A DNA stretch of 64,000 nucleotides from Sipunculus nudus (lineage: Eukaryota; Annelida; Sipuncula; Golfingiida; Sipunculidae): assembly GCA_026874595.1 (NCBI GenBank), contig JAPPUL010000079.1, forward strand, positions 923,001-987,000, read 5' to 3'. The position numbers and the translations under genes were made by a program. Positions within the stretch are counted from its first letter, which is position 1. Each line of letters starts with the position of its first letter. The notes under the pieces are model-generated. The model was not told where the DNA came from. It did no database searches and was given only the letters and a program-made list of their open reading frames with translations. Positions 1-11,000 of this stretch are shown in pieces.

Positions 1-492
1 AGCAAAATCCCGATCAAATGAAAAGACTAATATCTCTTTATAGAATAATATAAAGAAAGACGCAACTAATACTACGATTATGAGCATTTTATATAATTCA
101 CTATTAGATACTATCAAAATATTGCCAAATAAATAACTCATAAGATCAGGAGAATAGCCAGGAGTTAAATGTATAAAGAGAATACCAATAGCTGTGCCCA
201 AAGCCCATAATATACCTATACTTGTATCACTTTGTTTTGAGTTTTTATTAGAAGATAAGCCAAGGAAAATTGCACTAATACTTGAAAATAAAAGGGCTCC
301 CATAAAAGGTGGGTAATTTAGATAATACGCTATCCCAAGTCCACCAAATGATATATGACTAATTCCTGCACTAATAAATACATTCTTATTAACAACTATA
401 TAGGTCCCTATTACACCGCATAATATACTTGCAAGAATACCTGTATATAAAGCTATCTTTAAAAATCCATATGTTGTGAATATATCAAGCAT
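1..492 (-). CDS. znuB: ABC-3 family metal-ion permease, partial (ZnuB/MntB-like)
   Basis: The reverse-strand frame opens with ATG at 492 and runs without a stop for 164 codons off the left edge, so the C-terminus is missing. The protein is strongly hydrophobic, with several membrane segments. It carries stretches typical of the ABC-3 permease family: a glycine-rich SAGISHISFGGLG segment near residue 45, and GILWALGTAIGILFI followed by PGYSPDLMSYLFGN in the middle. It should be the membrane channel of an importer for zinc or manganese. It lies downstream of the ATPase (554-1300) and the binding protein (1417-2391) on the same strand, giving the order znuA-znuC-znuB. Metal specificity cannot be told from the permease alone. 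Confidence 0.85.
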   Translation of the reverse strand, partial: MLDIFTTYGFLKIALYTGILASILCGVIGTYIVVNKNVFISAGISHISFGGLGIAYYLNYPPFMGALLFSSISAIFLGLSSNKNSKQSDTSIGILWALGTAIGILFIHLTPGYSPDLMSYLFGNILIVSNSELYKMLIIVVLVASFFILFYKEILVFSFDRDFA

Positions 493-553
493 TTATACTA
501 CTCTTATTCCTATCCTATTTTTATAAAGCATGTTATTTTATTTTTATAGCAGT

Positions 554-1300
554 TTAAGGATGTTTATCTAATAGATGATGCGATACTAATGAAGCCTCAG
601 AACCGTATAGCTTTTGTAAACTCTTAAAAGACTCCCGGTAATCTTCATGCACGTACACCCTGCGATTTATACATAATATCTTGTTCGCAAAGCTTGATAC
701 TACTCCAAGATCATGCGTTATCAACAAAATTGTTATGTCCTTTTGCCAATCACGAAGCATTTGACAAAAAGATGATTTAAGACCTTCATCTACAAAATTT
801 GTTGGTTCATCAAGAATTAATAATTTAGGACGGGATACCATTGCTCGCGCTATTAACACCCTCTGTATTTGCCCTCCCGAAAGTTCGTTTATACTACTCT
901 TTTTATACTCAAGCATCCCTACCCTTTCTAATGCCTCTTCTGCAAAACCTTTTGACTTCTTTGAATAAAATATCCCGCGAGATTTATTATATAATAGGCC
1001 CATTAATACTACATCCTGCACTAAAACCGGAAAACTCATGTCAAACATCATCAATTGCGGAACGTAGCCTATATCTCTTTTGTCTTTTACATATTTGCCA
1101 TTTAACCATACCCTCCCTCTGCCCCCCTTCAAAAGCCCTAATATCACTTTTACTAATGTTGTCTTCCCTCCCCCATTCGGGCCTATCAATGTTACATAGT
1201 CCCCCCGCTTAACCAAAAAATTTACATCCTCCAGAATTAAGGAACTACGTTTATAGGCAAACGATAAGTCAGATACTTTTAATAGTATTTCTTCTCCCAT
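554..1300 (-). CDS. znuC: Metal ABC transporter ATP-binding protein (ZnuC-like)
   Basis: This 248-residue ABC ATPase has Walker A GPNGGGKTT at residues 40-48, signature LSGGQ at 140-144, Walker B LLILDEP at about 160-166 and the switch histidine in ITHDLGVV near 196. Size and motifs fit the single-domain ATPases of zinc/manganese importers. It would power the permease just downstream (gap of about 60 bases) using substrate delivered by the His-rich lipoprotein upstream. The ATG at 1300 is the first in frame. The 116-base gap to the binding-protein gene holds a separated direct repeat: the 13-mer ttcatagtattta occurs near 1322 and again near 1384. Confidence 0.9.
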   Translation of the reverse strand: MGEEILLKVSDLSFAYKRSSLILEDVNFLVKRGDYVTLIGPNGGGKTTLVKVILGLLKGGRGRVWLNGKYVKDKRDIGYVPQLMMFDMSFPVLVQDVVLMGLLYNKSRGIFYSKKSKGFAEEALERVGMLEYKKSSINELSGGQIQRVLIARAMVSRPKLLILDEPTNFVDEGLKSSFCQMLRDWQKDITILLITHDLGVVSSFANKILCINRRVYVHEDYRESFKSLQKLYGSEASLVSHHLLDKHP

Positions 1301-1416
1301 AACCTTTAGATTTTACTCTCATTCATAGTATTTACCCGGAATACGGTAGGCTTTGTAAGTAATGCTGATAAGGAGTTTCTCGTTCATAGTATTTAACCCC
1401 ATATTATTTAAAACTA

Positions 1417-2391
1417 TTATTCGCCATCTATTGCTTGCTTTACCTTCTTAGATATATCTTTTAAGTTCTCTAGTACGTCCTCTTCAAGTGGGTTTATATA
1501 TAACAATAATAAAGATCTACGCTCAGATATTAGTTTTGCTAACTTCTCACTAAACCCTTTTTGCGCTATAAGACCCTTTATATCATGCTTTTTTATAAAC
1601 GACATTATTTCCTTAAGTCGTTTTGCTCCAAACGGTTTGCCTTCAAACTCCATTGACACTTGCTTAAGTCCAAACTCTTTTGCAAAGTAACCAAGGGATG
1701 GATGGTATATTAAAAACGATTTGCCCCTAAGCCCTCCTAATTCCTTACTTATATCTTCCTTTGTTCTTTTTACCTTTCTCAAAAACTCATCCAGATTCTT
1801 TTTATATATATCCTTTGAAGCCCTGTCTATTAGCACCATCTCATCGTAAACATTTTCGGCTAAAATACTTATATTATCTAAAGACAAAAATACATGCGTA
1901 TCGCCACCCCCATGTCCGTGCACATCTGCTTCTCCCTCATGCTCAGCATCACCATGCTTCTCCTTTTTCGCCTCACTATCCCCTTCTCTATCCCCTTTGC
2001 CCTCATCCTCAGCATCCAAAATCACCTCTATACCCTTACTCATACTCCTAACTGCCACTTCATTGTCCTTAAGAAGCTTTTCTATCTTCTCCTCAATTCC
2101 AAAATGCTTTATTCCTAGACTAAAGTAGATATTTGATTTTATAAGTTTACCTGCTTTCTTAACCCCCATTGTATATGTATGCATATTATCAGTCGGCCCT
2201 ATTATATTATAAACTTCTATTTCTCTCCCATCAACAATCTCTTTTATTATATAGGCTTGGGGCGGGATTAACGTGCTTATTATTAATTTCCCTTCTTTGC
2301 TTAGCTTTAAGTTTAAATCTTCTTTTGACTTATCTTTATCCTCACAATATGATAAAAACACTACCGCTAATAATATTACTAGTAACTTCAC
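1417..2391 (-). CDS. znuA: Zinc/manganese ABC transporter substrate-binding lipoprotein (ZnuA-like)
   Basis: This 324-residue cluster A-I binding protein starts with a short lipoprotein-type signal; the likely lipidated cysteine is C16 in FLSYC, with an uncommon Tyr at -1. Probable metal ligands are H71 (NMHTYTMG), H166 (DTHVF) and the His of YHPSLGYF. Between them, residues about 127-165 form an acidic, histidine-rich loop (HGDAEHEGEADVHGHGGGD). Such loops are known in zinc-specific ZnuA proteins and favour zinc over manganese. It is the first gene of the znuA-C-B order and diverges from ligA across about 120 AT-rich bases, so a shared regulatory region is possible. No convincing Zur operator was recognised. 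Confidence 0.88.
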   Translation of the reverse strand: MKLLVILLAVVFLSYCEDKDKSKEDLNLKLSKEGKLIISTLIPPQAYIIKEIVDGREIEVYNIIGPTDNMHTYTMGVKKAGKLIKSNIYFSLGIKHFGIEEKIEKLLKDNEVAVRSMSKGIEVILDAEDEGKGDREGDSEAKKEKHGDAEHEGEADVHGHGGGDTHVFLSLDNISILAENVYDEMVLIDRASKDIYKKNLDEFLRKVKRTKEDISKELGGLRGKSFLIYHPSLGYFAKEFGLKQVSMEFEGKPFGAKRLKEIMSFIKKHDIKGLIAQKGFSEKLAKLISERRSLLLLYINPLEEDVLENLKDISKKVKQAIDGE

Positions 2392-2512
2392 ATAGCTCTC
2401 CTTCTTTAAATATCTTAAATTATACTATTGTGGATATAAATAATAAAAATAATCACACTTTCTTAAAGGAATTTTTATACACAAAAAACATACTCTTCGA
2501 TATTGTAATATT

Positions 2513-4489
2513 ATGGATGCCAAGCAAGAAAATACTAACTCTATAAAACAACAAATCAATAAGCTAATTGAAAAGATAAATCATCATAACAAATTATATT
2601 TTACCGATAATAGCCCTTCTATAAGCGATATTGAATATGATAAGCTTATTAATAAACTTAAGGCTTTAGAAAAGGACTATCCAAACCTCGCAAACCCAAA
2701 CTCCCCCACCAAACACATCGGTTCAAGCTTAACTACATCCTTACCCAAAATAGCTCATCAAACTCCCATGTTAAGCATTAACAATGTTTATTCTTTAGAC
2801 GATTTAAATAGCTTCTTTAAACGTATCAATGCCCGCTTTGATAAAATACCGTTTGTTTTAGAACCTAAAATAGATGGCCTTGCTATTAGTATTATATATA
2901 AAAACAAAACCTTACATAAAGCCATAACAAGAGGCGATGGCAAAACCGGAAACGATGTTACCCAAAACGTCTTAACCATTAAATCCATTCCCAAAACCAT
3001 AAATCTAGCATCCGATATTGAAGTTCGAGGCGAGATATTCTTTCCTAAAAAGGATTTTGAACGCTTTAAGGCGGGTTTTAAAAAGCAAACTACATTCGAC
3101 TTCTTCAGTCAATCACAAAAAGAAATAAATAAAAAGATTTTTCCAAATGCTCGCAATGCCGCATCAGGCTCAATGCTTTTGTCAGAACCACGTCTTGTTG
3201 CACAGCGACCGCTTTCTGCTCTTTTTTACACTTTGATAGTAAAGGATATCGACAAAAATACTAACTTACAAACTCATTCCAAAAGGCTTGAATTCTTAAA
3301 GGATTTAGGATTTAAGGTAAACAATTTTGAAGTTTTTGAAAATAAAAAAGACATAGAAGAATATATCTTGCATTTTGAGACTATAAAAGATAAGCTTGAC
3401 TTTGAAACCGATGGCCTTGTTATTAAATTAGATTCGATTGAAAAACAAAATATTCTTGGCGTTGATACAAAGTATCCTAAATGGGCAATTGCATACAAAT
3501 ATCAAGCGCTTAAAAAACAAACCATTATAAACTCCATAGAACTATCTGTTGGCTCATCTGGTGATATAACCCCTATTGCCTTGCTTGAGCCTGTTGAGTT
3601 ATCAAATACTCGTGTTAGCCGTGTCTCACTTCATAATTTTGGCGAGGTTATACGAAAAGATATTCGACTTGGAGATTACATACTGCTTGAAAAAAGCGGT
3701 GAGATAATACCTAAAGTACATGAAGTTTTGTATAACAAGCGAGAACAAAGTGCTCCTATAAAAATCCCAACAAGATGTCCTTCTTGTGATGAGACTTTAT
3801 ACGATAATATAAGCATCAAAATAAGGTGTTTAAAGTGTTTAAAGCTAGATATTGAGTTTAAGTACAAAGGTTATGCAAAAGATAAGTATAATGATACGTT
3901 ATTCCCTTTATTTGTTAAAAGCGTTCTTTTTGAAAGAAAAGCTTCTTTGGAGAATATCATATGTCCCTACTGCGATAGTGTAGCGCTTGATAATACAATT
4001 TTGTATAATACGACTTGTGTTAATATGTTTTGTGTCAAAAAGATTACACGTCAAATAATAAACTTTGTACAACGTGATGCACTTAATATAGATGCCCTTG
4101 GCAAAAAGACTATAAAACTACTTGTAGAAAAAGAACTTATAAAGGATTATGCAGATATATTTTACTTGACAAAAGAAAAGCTAACAATTGATGCAGGACT
4201 AAGTGAGAAGTTAGCTCATAAAATACTTGAGAATATAACCAAAAGCAAAAAAACTCCCTTAAATTTACTTATAAAGGGACTTGGCATACCACGGATTGGG
4301 ACAAAACAAAGTAATATGCTTGCAAAGGAGTATAAATCGCTTGAGAAAATAATAAACGCTGATGAGAAATCTTTGTTTTTGTGCATTGGAAATAAAGCAG
4401 GACAGGAGTTAAAAGCTTTTTTTTCAAATAACAAAAATCTTAAGATAATAGAAAAGCTTAAAACGGCAGGTGTTAAATTAAGTGAGTAA
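2513..4489 (+). CDS. ligA: NAD+-dependent DNA ligase, no BRCT, extra Cys4 element
   Basis: This is a replicative DNA ligase that uses NAD+ to seal nicks. The adenylated lysine is K119 in EPKIDG; the Ia, adenylation and OB regions follow in the usual order (RGDGKTGNDVTQN, DGLVIK, WAIAYK). The canonical zinc finger is C484-X2-C487-X14-C502-X4-C507, followed by helix-hairpin-helix repeats (GLGIPRIGTKQS). Two things are odd. A second Cys4 set, C422-X2-C425-X13-C439-X2-C442, sits about 60 residues before the normal finger. The protein also ends at KLKTAGVKLSE, the point where other LigA proteins enter the C-terminal BRCT domain, so BRCT is absent. The total of 658 residues looks normal only because the insertion offsets the loss. 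The ATG at 2513 agrees with the usual N-terminus. Confidence 0.93.
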   Translation: MDAKQENTNSIKQQINKLIEKINHHNKLYFTDNSPSISDIEYDKLINKLKALEKDYPNLANPNSPTKHIGSSLTTSLPKIAHQTPMLSINNVYSLDDLNSFFKRINARFDKIPFVLEPKIDGLAISIIYKNKTLHKAITRGDGKTGNDVTQNVLTIKSIPKTINLASDIEVRGEIFFPKKDFERFKAGFKKQTTFDFFSQSQKEINKKIFPNARNAASGSMLLSEPRLVAQRPLSALFYTLIVKDIDKNTNLQTHSKRLEFLKDLGFKVNNFEVFENKKDIEEYILHFETIKDKLDFETDGLVIKLDSIEKQNILGVDTKYPKWAIAYKYQALKKQTIINSIELSVGSSGDITPIALLEPVELSNTRVSRVSLHNFGEVIRKDIRLGDYILLEKSGEIIPKVHEVLYNKREQSAPIKIPTRCPSCDETLYDNISIKIRCLKCLKLDIEFKYKGYAKDKYNDTLFPLFVKSVLFERKASLENIICPYCDSVALDNTILYNTTCVNMFCVKKITRQIINFVQRDALNIDALGKKTIKLLVEKELIKDYADIFYLTKEKLTIDAGLSEKLAHKILENITKSKKTPLNLLIKGLGIPRIGTKQSNMLAKEYKSLEKIINADEKSLFLCIGNKAGQELKAFFSNNKNLKIIEKLKTAGVKLSE

Positions 4490-4616
4490 GCACTTTGATA
4501 TTTTAAACATATTAAAACCTTAAAAAATAGCATCCAAAAAGCAGCTAAAACACTTAAACTTTTATAAATTTAGTTTATATTAAGGATAAACGTTTTTTTT
4601 AAAAAAAAAAAGGGAT

Positions 4617-5033
4617 ATGAAAAAAAGAAAACGAAGTTTATACAGGATGGTGAGTATAGAGCTTACCCCGCTTGTGGATGTAATATTTATACTTCTTATA
4701 TTTTTTATATTTTCTTATAACAGGGTAAGAATAACAGGGCATAACGTATCACTACCAGATTCAAAGTCAGGAGAAGAGCTTAAATTAGATAAAAACAAAA
4801 CACTTGATATAACGATTTTAAATGATGGGAATATATCAATAGAAAAAGAAAAAGTAAATCTAAAAAACTTAAGCCTAGTGCTAAAGAGCAAACTCCCAAA
4901 AACCACCGACATAGTAATAACAGCAGCAAGCACAACTCCCCTACAGTCACTTATATCCGTTATGGATGAGATAAAAAAAGCAGGCTATAACAAAAACCCA
5001 TATGTTAAAACAATAAAAAAAGGTGGGAATTAA
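4617..5033 (+). CDS. ExbD/TolR-family biopolymer transport protein
   Basis: This 138-residue protein has one N-terminal membrane segment, ELTPLVDVIFILLIFFIF (about residues 15-32), with the conserved proton-channel aspartate D21, then a periplasmic domain. It is the ExbD/TolR half of a proton-motive-force-driven motor that normally works with an ExbB/TolQ partner. No ExbB/TolQ gene lies beside it; it stands alone directly before tamB, 48 bases away. The ATG at 4617 follows an A-rich stretch ending in aaggga. An energising role in the envelope block is possible, but whether it serves Tol, TonB or TamB cannot be decided from sequence. Confidence 0.85.
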   Translation: MKKRKRSLYRMVSIELTPLVDVIFILLIFFIFSYNRVRITGHNVSLPDSKSGEELKLDKNKTLDITILNDGNISIEKEKVNLKNLSLVLKSKLPKTTDIVITAASTTPLQSLISVMDEIKKAGYNKNPYVKTIKKGGN

Positions 5034-5058
5034 ATAGCTTTAAATTAAATAGCTTTAA
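5029..5058. repeat. 15-bp perfect tandem duplication in the exbD-tamB spacer
   Basis: The unit attaaatagctttaa occurs twice in a row. The first copy includes the exbD stop codon and the second is followed by the tamB leader. It belongs to the recurrent short-duplication pattern of this window. Confidence 0.95.
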
Positions 5059-5081
5059 TTAAGATAGTTAAAAAAAGATAG

Positions 5082-8000
5082 ATGATTTTAAAACTTATTA
5101 ATAACATAAAAAACAGATTTATAAACTCCACAAAAAGCCAAAGTATATCCTACATAACTTTAATATTTGCCCTGTTTATAGGACTAGTATTATTGCTAAC
5201 CCAAATAAATGCTCAGATAACAAGCCTTAACTATAAAGTTAAATATATGCTTGAAAATAGGCTTAATACAAAGGTAAGCTTTTCTAAAATAGATGGAGAT
5301 TTCACAAAAGAGCTTATAATACATGATGCAATAATCTATCATGAGTTTAGAAATGACATACCTTTAGTTAAGGCTAAAAAAGTAATTGTTGAATTTAATA
5401 TTGCTAAGGCACTTTTAAAAGATAGTATTCCTGTAAACAATATAAGCCGTGTAGGTGTCTACGATTACGTCGTCTATATAGATGAATTCTTTACCAAAAC
5501 AAAAGCTCTACGCTTTTTAATACCCGAAGATGATGGTATTAAAAACAATCCCTATATGATTGTGGATATATACAATGGTGAAGTCAAATCAGCCTTTCTT
5601 AACAAAGAACTTGGTAAGTTCCATGCAAGGAAGCTTGATGTTCTTTTTAAAATAACTCCAACAACTTTTTCTTTTAACGGGGAGGGTTACGTTGAGGGGG
5701 ATAAGCCTTATGGTAACACTAAAACAAACTTTCGCATAAAAGCTACTAATAATATAAATTCCGAAATTATGTATGGTTTAATAGACCTTGAGAATGTAAG
5801 CTATTTAGACCAAAACTTCAAAGCAATTGCCCTTGAATGCGCTTTTTCTAATCGTGAGGTCCAATTCCGTACAAGACCATCTAAATACTTACCTTACCTC
5901 AAAAAACTGCCCAAACACCAAATCACAAGTTACAAGCAAAATAAGTATGACCATCTAATTGATATATCTGTCCGATACCTTCTAAACGACTCAGAGATAT
6001 ATATAAACGTTCCTTTTGATAATAAAAATATTGCAAGCAAAATATATGCCCATAACTTCTTAAAAGAACATAATCTATTAGATTTCATGCTAAAACAAGA
6101 AAAATGGATGCTAAACGGATATGCAAAATTAAAATTCAACGGAACAATCTTATCAAGCGTAGATATTACCCTAAAAAAAGCTAAGAACATTTTTCTCAAA
6201 GGAGATATTCTTAGTGTAGTTATTAAAAGCATCAGATCTGCAAATAATCGACCCACAGAAATATTATTTAAGGGTTTGGATTATAAAGATACAAAAGGCG
6301 GCAGCATAGAAGGAAATCTAGGGTTTTACACAAACAAAATGCCAAAATCAGGAGAACTTAAAATAAAAAAGATAGCCTTAAATCCTATATACAAAATCAT
6401 AAACAAGAATAAAGCAAAAATAGAAACAAAAGTATTGGAAGCTCCAAAAACAATATTTAATACAAATAGTACATTAACAACAAATATTATCTACCACAAA
6501 ATAAATAAAAATATCTACAACTTTAAAATATCAAGAAGTTACCTAAGACTAACTCCCTTACCCGAACTTGAAGGAGAGGTAGAACACAATCGCAAAGGGC
6601 AACTTAATATTAATTTAAGATGTAATGATTATATAAACCTAAAAGCACTTGCAAGCCTTAATATAAATAATCTAAACGGAGTGAAATTCAATATACTAAT
6701 AAATGAGCTTGATTACGATTACTTACTCCTTCTTGTAAAAGCTAAACGCAGTTTCATAAAACCTAATGACAAACTAACTTTAAAAGGCCAACTAAAAGGT
6801 ATATTCTATCCCAACAAAATAAAAGAATCTCAGATAATAGGAAAAACAATCTTAAAGCTAAAAAAGGGAGGTCGATTAATCCGTCCAATAAATTCTACAT
6901 CATCGCAAAACCACTTTATATTGCCAAGTACTCATAATTATTTGGAAGAAGAAGCAGCTATAAAAGGAGCTATAGTAGAAGATATTGCAAAAGATATTGC
7001 AGAGTTTGATTTTAAATATAAAAACAACAACTTATACTTTAGTAAATCGTATATAAACCCTCTCGATATTTATTTTAAAGGACTTATAAAATTAGATCTT
7101 AAAAATCTTTACACGGAACTAACCTTAAATTATAAAGGCTTTACCATGTATTTAGATGGCTATTTTAAGAAGCTCAAGGAGTCATACTATACAAAATTAA
7201 ATCTAATATATGACAATTTTAAGAAAGAGATAAGCTCACTTGAAGCTAAGATTAAGTTAGATGACCAGAAGATTATTTTAAAAGATGGCAAAATACGGTA
7301 TAAAAGAAAGAATTATAGCTTATCCGGCAACATAGCTTTTGAGGAAAACAAAATAAGTCCAGATTTAAAACTAGAAAACTCAAAAAAAAATCAAGAAAAG
7401 GCAAACCCCAAACAAGAAACTCTAAAACAAGAAACTCTAAATGAGGAAAAGGTAAATATCGCCATAAAAGGAAATATAACTTTAAAAAGCCAAGGACCAT
7501 CACTAAAAACAATAATACCCAAACTAAATATAAGGTATAACGATACTAAATACCTTCTAGGTGGTAAGGTCTTAAATGTAGTCTCAAAAAGTAGCTCTCA
7601 ATCAGGGCTGGAGAACAAGAATCTAGCAGCCTCTCTTGAAGAACAGATATTCTATCCATCACTTGAAATAGAGATTATAAATATAAAAAATGCTAAGCGT
7701 AAAAGTCTTATCCTAAAGGGCAAGTTAAGTAATAAAGGCAAGCGTTTTAAATCAAACTTAGATATTAGGTACAATGGAGGTAATTATACTTTTGAATTAG
7801 ACTTAGATTATACTCTTTCAAATACTTATCAAGTTAGACTTCAAATATTATCTCCCAAAAAGTCTTATCAAACTAGCAATAACGAAAATATAATAAAAAA
7901 CCCGATCAAAACCCATGACGGGAATGAACTTATTGAGCAAAGTAATCTATTTGCTTTTGCTGGAAACATAAGCTTTTTACCAACACTAGACAATGAAGTC

Positions 8001-11000
8001 CTTGCAAAAGGAGAAGTTACAGTAAACGACTACTCTTTAGACATAGACGCTAGTCTAAGTTATAAGGGTAGAATAGTAAATACAAATATAGAATTTAAAA
8101 CTATGGAAGGAGTTCATGGACGCATAAGTGGTTATATAACATATAATGACAATAATTACTTCCCGTATCTAAGAGTAAACATATATAAAGACATAGGAAA
8201 GATAGATGATAAGAGCCTATCTTTTCTAATAGAAGGCAAGATTACTCAAGAGCAACAAAAATATAAGATAGATACTGTACTAAATAAACGTTTAATCATT
8301 AAAGGAGAATTTAAAAAGTATTTTCCCCTAAATCTAAATATATCCTTTAACAATTTCCCAATAGAAATTTCCAAAAAAAACAAAGTTATCTTGCATACAA
8401 AATATGATGATCCAAAAGGAATTACCGTACGTATCGACCAAAACGGAGTTTCTGTTGACGGCAATATCCTTTTACAACAGCTTACAATACTAGATAGTAA
8501 AGCTCCTTTTAAAATAGATACAAGTTTTAGTTACAACAGATCCTTTAAACGTCTAAGAGAATCCAAAGATATAAATATTGCTCTTCAGGCAATTTTAGAT
8601 AGACAAAACGATAGAGAAAAGCAGCCCCTAAAGATGCGGGGACTTTTACGCTATAAGGAAAATACCATAAATCTTAGCCTAAAAGAACTAAAAAAACGCT
8701 TTAACCTAGATATTAAGTATGGCCCTTATGAAAAGACACTTGATATTATGCTTAATAAGCTAAATATAAATGGTTTAGTAGCCGGCTTAGATGGAATATT
8801 TACGGGGCATATAAAAACTAAGTTCTTAGAGAGTGAAGACTCACTTAAAATACTTGCAAGGCGTTTAATGATCTCAAATGGTAAATATAATGGAATTCCA
8901 TTCAGTGGTGAGTTTACATTTTATAAGGATAAAGTAAATACAAAAGTAAAGTCTGCAAAATTAAATATAAAAGATGTAAACTTGCGTGTAAAAGACCTAA
9001 TTTATAAGTCCGCAACAAATACTTTTGACAGTGATATACTAAATTTATACCTATCACCAAAAAGTAAAGTCAAAGTAGGAAGTTTAATACTCTCTTATAA
9101 AGACTTAAAGTTTATACTAACAGATTTCAAATATCAAACTGGAGTAGTCGGGGTGCAATTACTTTCGCTTGATAAAGAAGATAAAGAAGATAAGGAAAGT
9201 AATATATGGGATTTGGTTAGGGGTAAGGGAAGCGCTATAGACTTCAAGAAGGGATTTGTCTCCTACAGACGAGCAAATGTTCTATTAATTGAAAGATTCC
9301 ACTATAACCCCGGTAAGATATGGAATATTGACTTTGATGCAAAACTAAAAAGCACATTGATAGGCAACAACTATACAGGAGAATTCAACGTATACGGAGG
9401 CAAACATAAGATTGGACTTGGAAATGAGTTAACAATAACCGCAAAGAAGCTAAGTGAAAATAAAGAATATTATAAAGACTTTAAACTAATTGCAAGGAGT
9501 AAAGATAATAAGAACTGGGCAGTAAAGATAAATCGAGAAGACATAAAGCTAACTAATTTAAGCTACGATGGCAAGCGGCTTATCTATGATTTTGAATATA
9601 CAAATCCTCAAGCAGGCCTTGTCAGCGTTGGAGAGATAGATTTCACAAAAGGAGTACTTAACGTCGGGATAGTTTTATATCACCTGGATTTACGTAAGTC
9701 TATCTTAGCAAAAAGTTTTCTTGAAGAGCCAAAGGGTTTACTAAATAGTAAGATGCATCTTTCTGGGGATATTTTTGATCCTAAAATAGATGGAGAGCTT
9801 AGCTTCCAAGATGGTAATTTAAATCTAAAGGGAGAGAGTAAAGATGGATATATGAGGGTAGAAGATGCAAAGCTTTATATAGAATTTAATAAGGCTAAAG
9901 TATTAAATAAAGGCGATAAGAGCTATAATCATGAGATTAAAGTTTCTGGAGCCTATTTAGATGGGCATCTTTTAATAGATGGCTATTTTAATACTGCAGA
10001 TTGGCTGATATCAGATTTTGATATAAATGTAAAGACAAAAGAGTATATAAAGCTTGATTTTGCAAGTAGTCTCCTAAATTACGAAGGGCGTCTTGGTCTT
10101 GACACAAACATATCCGGACGTCTTACAGCAGAGAAGAGTGTATCTGGCATATTATATGCAAAGGATGCAGAGATAGCCTACATAGGTGCACAAACGAATC
10201 AAACATATAATTTATTAGAAAAGCTCAGATTCAACGTACTAAAGATATATATAGAGGATGACGTAAGTGTGAACATAGGGAAGGGGAATTTATCAGTTGG
10301 GGAGGTATCGTTAAAAAAATATAATAAGAAGAAGCATACAGGGAGTTATTTGGTTTTAAAGAAGGATATAAATGATGTACAGCCGCGTCTTCGTGGAAAT
10401 TTTGAAGCAAATAAAGGGAGTTTTGATTATCTAGGCAACACATTTAGCATAGTGGATGGGATACTAGATCTTGGAGTAGACGGGAAGAATCGCTTAAGAA
10501 TGAAAGCAAAGACTCGCAAAATACGTGATGAACAAAACCGAAGCGTAACAGTCTATATGGTAATAGATGACGAGTTATCAAATTTATTTAAAGCGGCTGA
10601 TAAAGGGAGAACGACATTCGAGGATAGTTTATACTCAACACCATCAAAGTCCAAGGAAGAGATATCATTATTGCTTTATGGCAACATAAGAGAAGATACT
10701 CAAAATAAGTTAAGCGAAATTAATACTTATGGACAAGAGGCAAATGCAGGTAAAGCTGCAGATATACTTTTGAATCTAACCTTAGTAAAGCCAATAGAGC
10801 GTAAACTAAAGCAGATATTTGGAATAGATAGTTTTAACATAAAGCAAACGATACTGCAAAACACTCTATTCTATCGGGCCCGATCGGGCAGTGGATATAT
10901 ATATCTTGGGGAAGCAGGATATGAGGTACACTTTCTAAGCAATACAGAAATAACAGTAGGAAAATATCTTTCATTCATATCAGACAGTTTATTTTTGAGT

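Noticed and set aside
841-1212. Plus-strand open frame opposite znuC
   Set aside because: It lies fully inside a well-supported gene on the other strand and has no family features; low-complexity Leu/Ser/Pro is typical of antisense frames here.
2392-2512. Zur operator between znuA and ligA
   Set aside because: The region is so AT-rich that imperfect palindromes are expected by chance; none was clearly Fur/Zur-like.
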